NCBI RefSeq assembly: GCF_019175385.1
Contig: NC_083348.1
Location: forward strand, 51,172,950 to 51,236,949
DNA length: 64,000 nt
Reading direction: 5' to 3'
Origin: Lycium barbarum
Lineage: Eukaryota > Streptophyta > Magnoliopsida > Solanales > Solanaceae
The notes beneath the pieces were generated by a model. It saw only the letters and a program-made list of their open reading frames with translations. It had not been told where the DNA came from and ran no database searches. A program made the position numbers and the translations under genes. Each line of letters opens with the position of its first letter. Position 1 is the first letter of the stretch. This document shows positions 45,068-56,885 of this stretch, in pieces.

Positions 45068-48000
45068 TGTTATATCCCGTATTCTCACGTATTCGGAAAA
45101 ATTTGAAATAATTTTTGATTTGTAAGGAATAAGGTTATTTGTTGATTTGAATTAGTATATATGTGGGTTATTCATGAAAAGTATTGATGTGGAAACACGG
45201 AGGAAGGCCAAGGGCCAAATTGAAATTTTGGAAATTAGTTTCGGGAATTACAAAACGAGAATTTTAAGTCATTGGGCTCAAAAAATAAAAGGAGAATTTT
45301 GGCCCAAAATGAGAAGGGTGGCCGGCCAACATGGCCTTGGCCCAACCCCTCATTTTAATTATTTTCCCATGTGTTATAATTTATATAAGTGAGCTCTATC
45401 CATTAGAAATTTCAAGAAACATAAGAAGAGAAAGAACAAAGCAAGAAGAGCAATAAATGAAGGGCATATTCGGCCCTAAGGTTGCCAAAATCACCCTAAA
45501 AAATCTTGCCTCTAAAATTTGTATTTTGTGATTTTCCTACTAAATTGAAGTTCCTCTACAACATGGTGCAATTGTTTGGGAGAATAGAGCATTTGTTTCT
45601 TCAATATGACAATTTATTCAAGTGAAGAAGATTGGAGAAAAAGGTAAGAATTCATTCCATGTTATTATGTTATAAAGGTTTGTTTGTGTTGTAGTATATA
45701 GAAATGAGTTGAAAGTATGGAAAAATGGAAGTTTGCAAAGTGGGTATGGAATATGGTGCATGGCCGTGTGTATATATATATTGTATGCTTATGGTGGATT
45801 GAATTTATGTTGTATTCTAGTTGTGTGTAGGATGGAATTCATATTGAGAATGAAAGTGGAATGAATTTGGTTGAAGTTAGAAATGTATAGGTTGGCCGTG
45901 TGATATATGAAATGGAATGGGAATGAATTAAATTTTGATTAACATGTTAGTTGTGTCCTTGTGATGCTTGCAATGCAAATAAAGATGAAATGATATAAGT
46001 TTGCATTGAAATGGAATGTAGAAGTTTATGTCGTTCTAGTATGATTTTATGACATTATAAAAATAGAGTTGTTAAGGTGCAAATTATGATGATTGTTGAT
46101 GAATTTGGGATATGGATGCATGTTATGAATAAGTATGTTAAAGATTAGAAGTTTTGAATGAATTATGACTTTGGTGGAAAGTTGTATATTTTGTATATCG
46201 AATGAATATTTCGTACAAATGATATGAAGTGTTTCCAAATTATATTGTGATGATTTTGGTTAATGATTAATGTGAAATCCTTGAGACTTTTTTGGAAATT
46301 TGAAATTTGAAATGGAAGTATTGCTTTATGTAGAAAAGAAAAATATTGACGTTAGAACCATTTTGATGTGATTCGTGATAACTTTGGTATTGTGGGTTGT
46401 GTTGTTGATATATATTGAGCCGAGCTAAGCCTCGGGGATGTTATATGTATAGGGGAGGTGCTGCTGAAATTTCGGCAGACAAACATGAAGTTAAGTGAAT
46501 TCTTAAGTTTTGCAATTCCTAATTGGTAGCAATGACCAATTGCAGATTTTGGACGAAACGGGAATCGAGTTTGAACGAGCATAAGAAGTGAGAAAGGTAT
46601 GTAAGGCTACCCTATTTCCTTCTTTTGGCATGTCTTAGGTATACTAGGTCGATGTTAGAGCCCCGGGGGCAATTCTGTTCTTGGAAATCCAAATTGGAAA
46701 TTGAGTACTATTCATTCAATTCAATTGAACCATAAGACTCTCATTTGTGTTGAAAAGTGATCTAATGTCCGAAATCTATGTAAATGTAATCGAATCGCTT
46801 CGAAACCTCTATGTATGATTCTATAGACCCCAAATGTCCGTGATTCACGTCCGCCACCTCGACTTGACCCGAGGTGGGCCCGCTAACCCCGAGACTTCTT
46901 TGTTCGCTCTATTAGACCCATTTTTGTATAACGTCGGTAAAAGACTTTTGTTTATGAATTTGGCCATTATAAAGTAATGTTTTGATTGCCACGACATCCT
47001 AGATTATATTTTGAACCATAATTACCATTTTGGAAATACTTTTGTGAAATAAACCCCGTTTTGATTAATTGTTCGAACTATTTTGACTAATGAGTCAACA
47101 TATGATGTTATCAAGTTGCAAAAGTATTTTGATATGTAATTTGCATTGTTTGCTCACGACTCCGCTCGTGCCCTTATTATGATTTCGTTCACCGGTTCCC
47201 GGGTCGGTTATGATTCATGCGCCCTATGATTAATTCGGCCGTATGCTGTGTTACGGTTCCCGAGACCTCGCCATAGGGCCGGGTTCCGTTTGAAGTTATG
47301 CTGTGATATGGCTGGCGATATGCTATGATGATATGTGTGTTCGGGGATGTACGGAGATTTGAACCTTCTGGTGTTATGCTGTGTGTGGCACCAGCGTCGG
47401 AGTGGTGACCACGTTCCTGAGCTTTGCATGATTTTATCTGCATTATGTATATATATGTTTTGGTACATATTTTGATATACTGGTCAGTATTCCCCTTTTG
47501 TATCCGGTTTGTTTTTCAGTTGTGATTTACATTTCTGTACTCTATGCTTTACATACTCAGTACATCTTTCGTACTGACCCCCTTTCTTCGGGGGCTGCGT
47601 TTCATGCCCGCAGGTACAGAGATCAGTGATCTGCCAGTGTAGGCCACACGTTCTGCTATTACAGAGTGCTCCTTTGATCCGGAGCCCATATGTCGGTACA
47701 TATCCCTTGTGATGTATATGCATATGTATATTTGACTATTTTGGGGTACGACGGGGCCCTGTCCCGTCATATGTTTTCGTTCTGCATTTGTAGAGGCCTG
47801 TAGTCATATATGTGGGTCGAAGGTCCTATGTGTGTCTGCTTTAGTCACGATTTGTGTCTTAGTGCGGTCCGTCAGTTATGGTGGCCAAAATGGCCCTTAT
47901 GTTGTATCTGTACATACGATTGGCGACGTATATTCCGCCAACCTATCAGATTTGGATACGGCCAAATGGCCTGTATATTTGTATATGTGCATTTGTACGG

Positions 48001-48201
48001 CGATGTGTATTCCGCCGCTCCTTTCTGTTCTGATATGATATTTTGATACGTGTGACCGCTTAAGACAAGTTTTGACTTGAATTATGTTTAAATGGCTAAC
48101 ATGAAATTTGAGTTAAGCTTGGATTTGATAATTGGATATGTAAGTCTGTTTGGGTGCCCAAGTACGGTGCCAGTCGTGGCCCACGGGGTTGGGTCGTGAC
48201 A
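45068..48201 (+). mobile_element. Solo LTR, family A copy 2, in the viral polymerase
   Basis: TGTTATATCCCG...GGGTCGTGACA, 3134 bp, flanked by the 5-bp duplication gtagg (45063-45067 and 48202-48206). Removing it reconnects RT to RNase H. It shares family A blocks (ccgagctaagcctcggggatg near 46420; gatttcgttcaccggttcccggg near 47180) but has no minisatellite at the place where copy 1 has one. Confidence 0.94.
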
Positions 48202-48206
48202 GTAGG

Positions 48207-49290
48207 TTTGGTTAAAGTAAGACAAAGAAGATTATGAACTTTTTCCTTAATCCTGCGAATTGCTTGGGTATGATTATCAATCCATGGTTTTGGAATCTTT
48301 TTTAATCTATCATATAAAATAGATGTATCTTTTGCTAAATCTTTATAAAATGGTGAAATGTAATTTAAGCTTCCAAGAAATCGTTGAAGCTGAGTCTTAT
48401 CAGTAATAATATCAAGAAATTTAGAAGCAAATTCTATACTTTTATTAATAGGAATAATTTTTCCCTTTTCAATGTTATGACCTAAAAATCTAACTTTGGT
48501 TTGAAAAAGAGACATCTTTGGTTTGGATATAACCAATCCATTTTGTATAATTACTTTCTTGAATATATCAAGTTGTTTAAAATGCATTTCTAGAGCATTT
48601 GAAAATACTAAAATATCATCAATATAAACAATGATAAAATTACTATAAGGCTTGAAATATCATTCATGATTTTTTGAAATTCTGAAGGGGCATTTTTTAA
48701 TCCAAATGGCATAACATTCCATTCGAATTTCCAAATAGGGACATTAAAAGCAGTTTTATATTTATCTGCTTCGGCAATTTGAATTTGCTAATATCCCGAT
48801 TTTAAATCAAATTGTGAAAATATAATAGCATTGTGGAGTCGATCCAATAAATCCTTTTTTATTAGGGATTGGATATCGAATCCATTTCAAAATCTTATTA
48901 AGGGGTTTATAATTAATAACCAACCTAGGAACTCCTCTTTCCTGTTTAGCATGTTTATTAACATAAAAAGTAGTACATGACCATGGAGATTTCGAAGATC
49001 GTATGAGACCTTTTTGTAAAAGGGAAGAAATCTCATTTTTGCATAATTATAAATATTCAGAATTCATTTTTCATGGCCTTGCTTTAGTAGGATTATTTTC
49101 CACAGAAAAGGTTTCTTCATTTGGAAGAGAAACAATATGTTTTTTTCTTTCCCAAAAAGCATTAGGATGATCACTACAAATTTGTAAGGAAAATTTGGTT
49201 TTTTAAGAAATCTATTTTTGCTGTAATTTAGGATTTTGCAAAATCTCTTTAATATTAAGAGTATAGATCTCTTGTTTTAAAAAACTAATC
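48207..49290 (-). pseudogene. Pararetroviral reverse transcriptase remnant
   Basis: RT copies viral pregenomic RNA into DNA. Blocks in order: a primer-grip-side WSCTTFYVNKHA region, PRLVINYKPLN, KYKTAFNVPIWKFEWNVMPFGLKNAPS, the catalytic YIDDILVFS (near 48610-48640), and the thumb KVRFLGHNI and RFLGSLNYISPFYKDLA. In-frame stops and at least one frameshift lie between 48587 and 49300; only the last 130 codons (48207-48587) are open. Not functional. Confidence 0.9.
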
Positions 49291-49307
49291 TGTTGACGTT
49301 TATTCAT

Positions 49308-50592
49308 CTACCTGTCTTTTATCTCATTTATAATTCTGGAAAATGGTTCAGTTATAAACTGGAATTCAATAGTTTTTCCTTCAAAGGTTCCTATAATACC
49401 TTCAGTATCCCATTTTTGGATAGGAAATATTTTTTGAAAAAATGGGGTTCCCAAAATAATTTCATTTGAAATATCTTTTACTAAGACAAAACTTTGTAGT
49501 ATACACACTTTGTCTTGACAAATATAGGCTTTTGGTAACTTAAAAGTAATACCCATTTTCTGCCTATTAGCAGATCTCAAACTATGAGTAGTTTTATAAA
49601 AATATTTTGAAGGAATTAATCCTTCTTGAATACAATTTAAATCAGCTCCTCTATCAACAAGAGCAGTAAATTCCTTTTTGAAATTGTAATCAATTAAAAG
49701 AGTAACCTTTATGAAAAAAAATTGGGAAGTAATTATTTCCATAGTTGTGAGGAAATTTCCTCCTGGAGTTGCTTCGGAAGTTTCCCCTTCCACGGCTATT
49801 TCTACCATGGTGTGATGGATTGGAGTTTGTATGATGTGCTTTCCTTTGTCCTCAATCTTAGAAATCCTTTTATCTAGGATTCTATTATGATGTCTGAGAC
49901 TAGAGATTTCTTGTTTAAGATTAGAAATCTCTTTTTTCAAATCTTGGATTGTAGCAGGAGCAAATATGATATTTCTCCTTTCCTTGAGAAGTCTTTTAAC
50001 TTCTGTCATGGTGTATGGACCTGTTGACTCTCTTATTTGGATACCAGGTTGGATTTCCAGTTGCTGATGTGCTTCATCAAGTTTATCAATAATTTGGGAC
50101 CGAAGCTCTGGATCTTTGATAATTTTTAATAAATCCACGAGGTTATTACCATCCAAGACATTGATACTGGTGTCCTGAAATTGTGAAAAGAGATTATAAA
50201 ACTCATCCTCTTCTTTTCCCTTGTTAGTATAGGGTTGTCCTATTTGACAAGGAAGACATTCATCATCTGAACTGGTTGAAATATAACTTTCATTGTCAAG
50301 GACTCTGATATCTTCATCTGATGAAGAGTCGCTTGATTTATCTGACTCAAAACCTGAATTTTTTGGTTCTGAATTCAACAAAATCTTGTATAATGATTCC
50401 TTTAAGTCATTATCAATATCAAGGTTCTTAATCTTTTCCTTGACTTTGCAATCTTTATAAAAATGACCAACTCTACCACACTTATAACAAGCCTTAGGAT
50501 TTTTGGATTTAATAAAATCCTTCCTCTGTTTGAAATCTTTCTTTCGCTTGGATTTCTTTTTCAAGCGTTTTTCTTTCCATGTTTGGAAATCC
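49308..50592 (-). pseudogene. Pararetroviral coat protein C-terminal part fused by position to protease
   Basis: After a Lys-rich stretch, the CCHC zinc knuckle CYKCGRVGHFYKDC (about 50455-50496) typical of caulimovirid coat protein is intact. An acidic Ser/Asp region and a long helical, probably coiled-coil segment follow (about 49850-49990). The aspartic protease shows LVDRGADLN (about 49640-49670), with Arg where Thr/Ser is required, so the active site is lost; the flap and EIILGTPFF remain. At about 50593 the sequence jumps from the coat-protein N-terminus (the first about 33 codons, 50692 to 50593) directly to the Lys-rich region, deleting the capsid core still present in the plus-strand piece. 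Confidence 0.88.
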
Positions 50593-50691
50593 TTTTTCTA
50601 AATGGCTCCCATCTGGGTGTATAAAATTCATTGCTAATTTTCAGTCTTGCGGGTGATCCCCGACTAAAATCAATTTTTTGATCTTGATCCA

Positions 50692-51742
50692 TTAAATATC
50701 TTTAAATTCCATTTCAGACGCAGTCAATTCTATGTCTGGAATACTAGTAACAATATTATCCTGTTCAATCTTAAGACCACTGACTCTATTAGTGTCAGTT
50801 TCTCTAATCTGAGAAGTAGAAGCTCTAGATGGGGACTTGACGATATAATCAACTGGTGAAATATAAGAATGACATGAAGAATTTGATCTAGATAGTCTAG
50901 ATCTATTGTTGTTACTATAATTTTCAGTTTTGTCTAATAAAGGTAGAGGTTCATGAAATCTTAATTTAATAGTCCTATCTGGGGCTTGCTCAATTTCAAA
51001 AATATCAGTATTTACATTATTTTGAGGAGGTGCTGCTCCTTCTATGACCCACTCTTTGGGAAAGTCAATCTCATCCACTTGATAGGTCTTCTAGTAACAA
51101 CTTTGGATTTACCAAAATTGGTTTCTATTAAAATAGTTTCATTTTTGAAATCCATAATTTTACATATAGGATTCATTGTATATAATGGTTTAAAATATAT
51201 TCTATAGCAGATGCATATTACCTCTGTTCCTGGCATATAATCATAACCATGTAATTTAACGCTTAATATTAAAGCATCTAAAGAATTATCATCCTGCAAT
51301 GATACCTGCAAGTTAGGATAAGCATTAAAATAAATAGGGCCATAGGCCAAACTGGTTTGAACTATCCCTATAAGGGATTTTTTTCCAATTTCGGTTCCTA
51401 CCATCTCTTAAAGCTGCTATAAAGCTTTCTGGTAAACCTCTTAATGTAAGCGGTTTGAATGCAACTTGTACTAACCCAATGTGCATAAATCTATGGGTTT
51501 CCCTATAAGGGGCTAAATCATTTTCAGATAATAATCTAAAAGTAGCATGGTCACTATCAACTGTAATTGTTTCTTCAGTGGTTTTAACCACTTGTTTGAG
51601 ACCTAACTTCTCAAAAGTACCCATTTGATATATTAATCTGGGCTGGATCTTAGGAATTGTCCATTTATTTAGTAAATCTAAGTGTTGAGGCATATCATAT
51701 TCCTCTTTTTTACTATTTTTAACAGTATTTTTTCTTCTAATG
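50692..51742 (-). pseudogene. Pararetroviral movement protein remnant (30K superfamily)
   Basis: The movement protein enlarges plasmodesmata for cell-to-cell spread. The 30K-type core shows HIGLVQVAFKPL, a D-R-N segment and the downstream GPIYFNAYPNLQVSL. Frames shift near 51400 and near 51060, so three overlapping open pieces are needed. Its start lies across the solo LTR at 51748-54533, with the initiator on the far side at about 54541. The stop overlaps the coat-protein ATG by one base (TAATG, minus 50694-50690), an arrangement repeated in the plus-strand piece. Confidence 0.88.
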
Positions 51743-51747
51743 ATATC

Positions 51748-54533
51748 TGTCACACCCTAACAATGGTAGGGCATGACGGGCACCCGACTCTCATCAGAGT
51801 CGAGCGAACCCTTAGACATTCGCTCTACCAAAACCTGTCATTTCAAAAACTTTTAAAAACATGAAACTTTTCCAAATAGAAATCATTATCTTTATAACGA
51901 TTATGAAAACTTTCAATCAAATAAGTACTTTAAACCAATTGAAATCATCTAAATTACATACTCTTTTAAAATCCACAAATGACTCAACTGACATCACTTT
52001 GCCGACATCTCGACAAATATAGCACAGGACATTGTCTGCAGAAGTATCTAAGAAGTAAACTGAACATTATGAGTCAGGACAGGGCCCTGACATACCCATA
52101 ATCATACATATCGATACATGACTTAGCACAGCTCCAGAATGAGGTGGAACTTGCCAATCCCAGCTGACGTCCAAGCATCCTAGCTATACACTTAACCTGC
52201 CAAACAATCTGGGGCTGCGGGCATGAACGCAGCGTCCCCAGGCAAAAGGACGTCAGTACGGACAATGTACTGAGTATGTAAGGTGGTAACAAATCATAAT
52301 CATAATTTGATTTAGGAGAGAAGAAATCACAATCTAACTCAATACTTGCAGCCTTCGCTGGAAGAAACATAAATGTGCACATGAAGTCTCAAAATAATCT
52401 TTAAGTAAATAATCCAATCCAACACATATGCCGCTTCCGACATCTTAACAGAATAGTCCCTTCGGACAGCCGCTTCCGGCTAGTGTCACAATAGTCCCTT
52501 CGGACGGCTGCTTCCGGCATAATAATGATGGCCCCTTCGGACAGCCGCTTCCGGCTTAGCTAGGGTGGCCCCTTCGGGCAGCCGCTTCCGGCTTAGCTAG
52601 GGTGGCCCCTTCGGATAGCCGCTTCCGGCTTAATATCACCATCATATCAACACAAACTCAATTCATAAATAACAATTTCAATTCAAAGCATAAGTCACTA
52701 ATTAATTCATCACAATCCAGTTATTAGCCTTAGACTTTCATAAGAAGTTATCAAATTTGTATCTCACTAGACTTAGGAGGACATACTTTCAGGTTTGAGG
52801 GTAGAATTGTTATCAAATTCTTACTACTTATAATCTACTCAATTTCATCTTATTGCCCTACCCAAAGAATAAGTGATCATATCAGTACAAAGGAATGATA
52901 CTATGGAATGTAGACATAAATCGTAAACGAAATGAAGTAGTAAAATCTCTCAACCCCTTCAGAATGGTTTTGAAAATCAAACTTATGTTTCCTTTAGTAT
53001 AAAACTCATTTCCTCGAAATCATTAGTAAAACCATATACACAACTCAACTTGGCACCTTATGGGTGTTCCCTTCGGAACAGAGTAGGAGTACAATATCAA
53101 TAAGCCATCACAAGAAACATTTAGACCTTACTCGTCTAAGAATGGAATCATATGGAGTACATATAGAATGAATAACACAAGAATCATGCCAAAGGAAGAA
53201 AGGTTTGACTTACATACCTTGTCGCTTACATGATTAACTTAACTTATGCTTCCAAACACTGGCCAATCTACAATCAAGGTAAAGGAAACCGTAGACAACT
53301 TGAAAGAGGTTCATATACTTCTCTAAGCTCGTAATTAACTTCCGTAAATTCGAGTAGCATTTTCCCTGAAATCTTCGTTTCCCTCTAATTCCAATTCAAT
53401 TTAACAACGCAATCAACAACCAACAACAACAGCAACCATCTCATATAAGCCTCTTTAAACTCAAAGCATCAACTCCCAAAGATATACACCAAAACAACCC
53501 AGTATACGCTTTGTATACGATATCTTCATACACTTTATTCTCCCAAATTCAAGAACACCAACTTATCAACAACATATCAACAATCATTATATATCAATAT
53601 CCAGCTAATTCTATCCATTTAATCATACCAAAACATCCCCCGAGTCATTTGATATCCAAAAATTATAACCGAACTTTCAACGTCATTTTCTCTATTCTAA
53701 CCCGTCAAATCTATCAATGATCATGGTAAGAACATCTTAAACATACCTTATATGAGCATCCACCACGAAACCAACATCCCCCAAGTTCAACTTTTAGCTT
53801 AAAACGACGGCAACAACTTGTACTACACTTTATCCTTCACGGGCCTCGAGATTTGGGGCCTTGAACTTGATCGATTCTCCACTTTCTCTCTCTAACTCTC
53901 CTCTCTCTCTATCTAAAATATTCTAGACCTTTGGTATGAAAATGAGGCAGATAAGGTTGAAAATTTCCCTTAAATAGCAAGGGAAGTGGGCCTGACCCGA
54001 CTTGGAATCGGGTTGGACCGAGCCCACTGCCCAGCTTGACCTTTCTGCCTTAAAACGTCCATAACTCTTTATCCCTATGTCACATGCAGGCCCACGACCT
54101 ATGGTTGGAAAGGTATTTCAATTATCTACAACTTTTATTTTAGGAGTTTTCCCAAATTCCCAAATAACGATGGGGTTATGGCCTCTCGAAGTCAGATCAC
54201 CCGAAAACGTAACTTAAAAACATCTTTTTGGAGGGCTTCCACTTTGATTTGGCTCAAGGGTCCTTCTTGAGTTGTGTTTAACTTCACATATATTATCCAT
54301 ATAACTTGTCATATGTCCTTTATAAAATCTCGACATGTGGACCCCACCTCAACTTACGATTACAAGGGCTATATATCTTTTAACGTATCATTCCAATCGT
54401 ATTGTACGAATTCCAAATATCATACTCATGCTAATACAATAGAATTTCATCCTTTATACTTGTAATTTGCTCCTCCTTAAGCTCACATTAAGCCGTCTGT
54501 AGACTTAGTAACGCGAATTTCTAGGGTGTAACA
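51748..54533 (-). mobile_element. Solo LTR, family A copy 3 (inverted), in the viral movement protein
   Basis: In its own direction it runs TGTTACACCC...GGTGTGACA, 2786 bp. Flanked by the 5-bp duplication atatc (51743-51747 and 54534-54538). It shares the block at 53960-54280 with 6370-6660 of copy 1. A different minisatellite sits at 52453-52632. It interrupts the movement protein just after the start codon. Confidence 0.94.
52453..52632 (-). repeat. Minisatellite, about 37-bp unit, 5 units
   Basis: Five units built on ccttcggacagccgcttccgg, unlike the minisatellite of copy 1. Confidence 0.92.
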
Positions 54534-54591
54534 ATATCCATTAGAGAAAGAGTGTTGAACATATATCACCTATTACTACTTCCGTACCATG

Positions 54592-54603
54592 GCTCTGATA
54601 CCA
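54592..54603 (-). promoter_or_regulatory. Pararetroviral tRNA-Met primer-binding site
   Basis: On the minus strand, tggtatcagagc is followed by catgg, the standard caulimovirid origin of minus-strand DNA synthesis (genome position 1). It lies about 50 bases before the movement-protein start. Confidence 0.9.
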
Positions 54604-55008
54604 TTAACTGCAGGATCGCACTTTGGGATGACGCTTCATAGGATCTTTTATAGGTTAATAACCCTGGGAATGGGTTTGTCCAATCTCAGAACAAGTCCAA
54701 AAACAGCCCTAAACATCACCTCGGCTAAGCAGGCACAACGACAGGACCACCGCCTGAATTTGAACAGTCCGCCTGGGTTATTCTCTGCATGACCTCAACA
54801 CCACCCTTGGTGAATTCTAACTAATTAAATATCTTCACCATAATACTTAGTAGTCTAGTGTGATATAGTTCAACACAAGATGTTTAGCCTATCATTTAGG
54901 CTAAAGATAATATAGGAAATTTTTAAATGAAATAAAAGAAAAGAAAAGGAAATTACCTAAGTAAGTTGTGTCGTAACCAGAAGAGAGAGATGTAGCAGAC
55001 TTCAAACT

Positions 55009-55090
55009 TTTATTTAGTAGATTTTTTACAAGAGAGAGAAGGTAGTGTATTCAAGCTTGCCTCTTCTCAATTACAAGTGATCCTTTTATA
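55009..55090 (-). promoter_or_regulatory. Pararetroviral core promoter and poly(A) signal
   Basis: The minus strand reads a TATA box tataaaagg at 55090-55082, then about 70 bases further an aataaa signal at 55014-55009, then a leader of about 400 bases to the primer site. A TATA box with a poly(A) signal just downstream of the start is the caulimovirid layout giving terminally redundant RNA. The upstream region (55100-55250) is rich in tctttttc repeats. Activity is not shown. Confidence 0.72.
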
Positions 55091-55284
55091 ATGGATCATA
55101 AGACAAAACGACAAAATGCAAAGATAAAAATGGCCGACAAGTTTGGACGACAAAGAAAAAGAAAAAGAAAAAGCTATCTTTAATAAAGTAAAAAGTATAA
55201 TAATTAAATAAAACAAACTACTTTGCTTTATTAAAGCTATGCTTTTATAAAAGCTATTTTTTGTGGTTGGGTCCACCTTATCAC

Positions 55285-55512
55285 TTCATTTTAGTCTTGC
55301 CTTTGTCTTTTGCGGTGCTGGAAGATTCTTCCTTTTAGCTGTTGAATTGTGCCAAAAATTGTGAAAAGTCCTCTGTATGATCAGGACTTTAAGATTCTTC
55401 GGCCAAAACATAGTTATCACCTATTTCTTCATCATTTTCTTCATTATCTGTGGTATGACCAACTGATGCCATAGATATGTCTGGAGAAATTTGAGAAATA
55501 TCAACTCCAAGA
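55285..55512 (-). pseudogene. Pararetroviral last-ORF C-terminal fragment
   Basis: Minus-strand reading gives an acidic stretch (HTTDNEENDEEIGDNYVL) with one internal stop, then FSQFLAQFNS, ending before the promoter. By position it is the C-terminus of the ORF whose start is at 44639. The function is not recognised. Confidence 0.5.
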
Positions 55513-55514
55513 TT

Positions 55515-56800
55515 CTTTAATATTAAGCGTTAAATTACATGGTTATGATGATATCGTCAAGTTCCCATCTAGAGCTTTTACTTCTCAGATTAGAGAAACT
55601 GACACTAATAGAGTCAGTGGTCTTAAGATTGACCAGGATAATATTGTTACTAGTATTCCAGATATAGAATTGACTGCGTCTGAAATGGAATTTAAAGATA
55701 TTTAATGGATCAAGATCATAAAATTGATTTTAGTCGGGGATCACCCGCAAGACTGAAAATTAGCAATGAATTTTATATACCCAGATGGGAGCCATTTAGA
55801 AAATGGTTTTTTGCAAGTTTTACTAATAGTGAAACGACAAATTTCCAAAATGAATTTTATATTGATCTTTCTCAGATTAACCAAATTATATTTTTTATTC
55901 CTTGGTTTATACACAAATATGTTGACAATTATATCTCTGTTTTGGATTGCAAGTACGAACTGACTAATGGAGAAGTGGTTAGTGCAGTATTTCCTCCACA
56001 ACAATCATTTCAAATTAGTAAAGATGATAAGACTCTTCATTTTGCAGCATTTTCAAAATTATTTGAAAATGATACTTTACAAGTAACTGTTAAGCATCTT
56101 AATAATATGCTTAAACAACAAAACTATGCTAATATTTACATAACTATCTTGGGTGAACAGATTCTTTCACTAAATGATAGAATTGATAAACTATTTTCTC
56201 AAATAGAGACATTACAAAGTTTCACCCTTAATAAAGGGAAAAAGCAGGAAGTTTTTGCTACTCCAAGTATACAACCTCCACCTGAAATAAAGGATTTTAA
56301 ATTAAAACCTTTTTCAGAATTAGCTCAAATGCTTGATGAGAAATTTAAAGATTTCCATATCAGTCCTTTAATAGCTGAGGATGATGATTATAAGGCCAAA
56401 ATAGCAGCAGATATAAATAAAATAGATGAGTATTATGCTGTTAAGCCATATCAAAGGATGATTTATTATCGTAGGCCTACTCCCCAAGATGTCTTAATTG
56501 AAGAAGAGCATCAAGTTAATAATACAAGCTATAGTGGAAAAGAAATTTATGAATGGAACATAGATGGTTACAGTGAAAGGCAAATCTATTGTACAATACA
56601 TAGAATGCTGATGTATAGTACAATCAGCAAAGTTAATAAAAATAGTGAGCGTACTATCGCAGACATGATTATAGCAGGTTTTACTGTCCAATTAAAAGGT
56701 TGGTAGGACAATTATCTTACCCAAAATCAGCGTGGAAGTATTCTTAATGCTGTTAAAAGAGAACCAGGAGAAAACCAAGAAATAGTCTTAGTTTCGACTG
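55515..56800 (+). mobile_element. Endogenous pararetrovirus, head-to-head plus-strand piece
   Basis: Starts at about 55515 with movement-protein sequence matching 51270-51230 on the other strand, loses the segment equivalent to about 51230-50850, and continues through the movement-protein end (55570-55705) into the coat protein. It directly abuts the minus-strand piece, making an inverted junction. It runs to about 56800, where the second LINE begins. Confidence 0.85.
55705..56708 (+). pseudogene. Pararetroviral coat protein N-terminal and capsid part
   Basis: Coat protein builds the virion. 333 open codons start at the TAATG overlap with the movement-protein stop. The N-terminal segment matches the stub at 50692-50593 of the other piece. 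A predicted coiled coil lies at residues about 145-180. The end IADMIIAGFTVQLKGWW (with TAG after the first W) and DNYLTQNQRG matches the conserved capsid entry of caulimovirids. The stop at 56706 interrupts it; viral sequence continues to about 56800 and the zinc knuckle is not reached. Open for 1 kb but not a complete coat protein. Confidence 0.85.
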
Positions 56801-56885
56801 AAAAATAATGCAGTTAAGTTTTCTCTCTTTTCTCTCTCCTCGCGGGTGCACGATAGTGTGCTGCTAAAGTGCGCCTACTATCCGA

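Larger units (their letters stand above)
44264..55512 (-). mobile_element. Endogenous pararetrovirus (Caulimoviridae-type), long minus-strand piece
   Basis: Read right to left: the end of the last viral ORF (55512-55290), promoter with TATA box and poly(A) signal (about 55090-55009), leader, primer site (54592-54603), movement protein, coat-protein start and zinc knuckle, protease, RT, RNase H, and the start of the next ORF (44639-44313). This is a circularly permuted, roughly genome-length copy with a large coat-protein deletion, many stops and shifts, and two solo LTRs inside. The order is that of plant pararetroviruses. TVCV-like solendoviruses and the related Solanaceae endogenous lineages are the likely relatives, but that needs a search. 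Confidence 0.85.
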
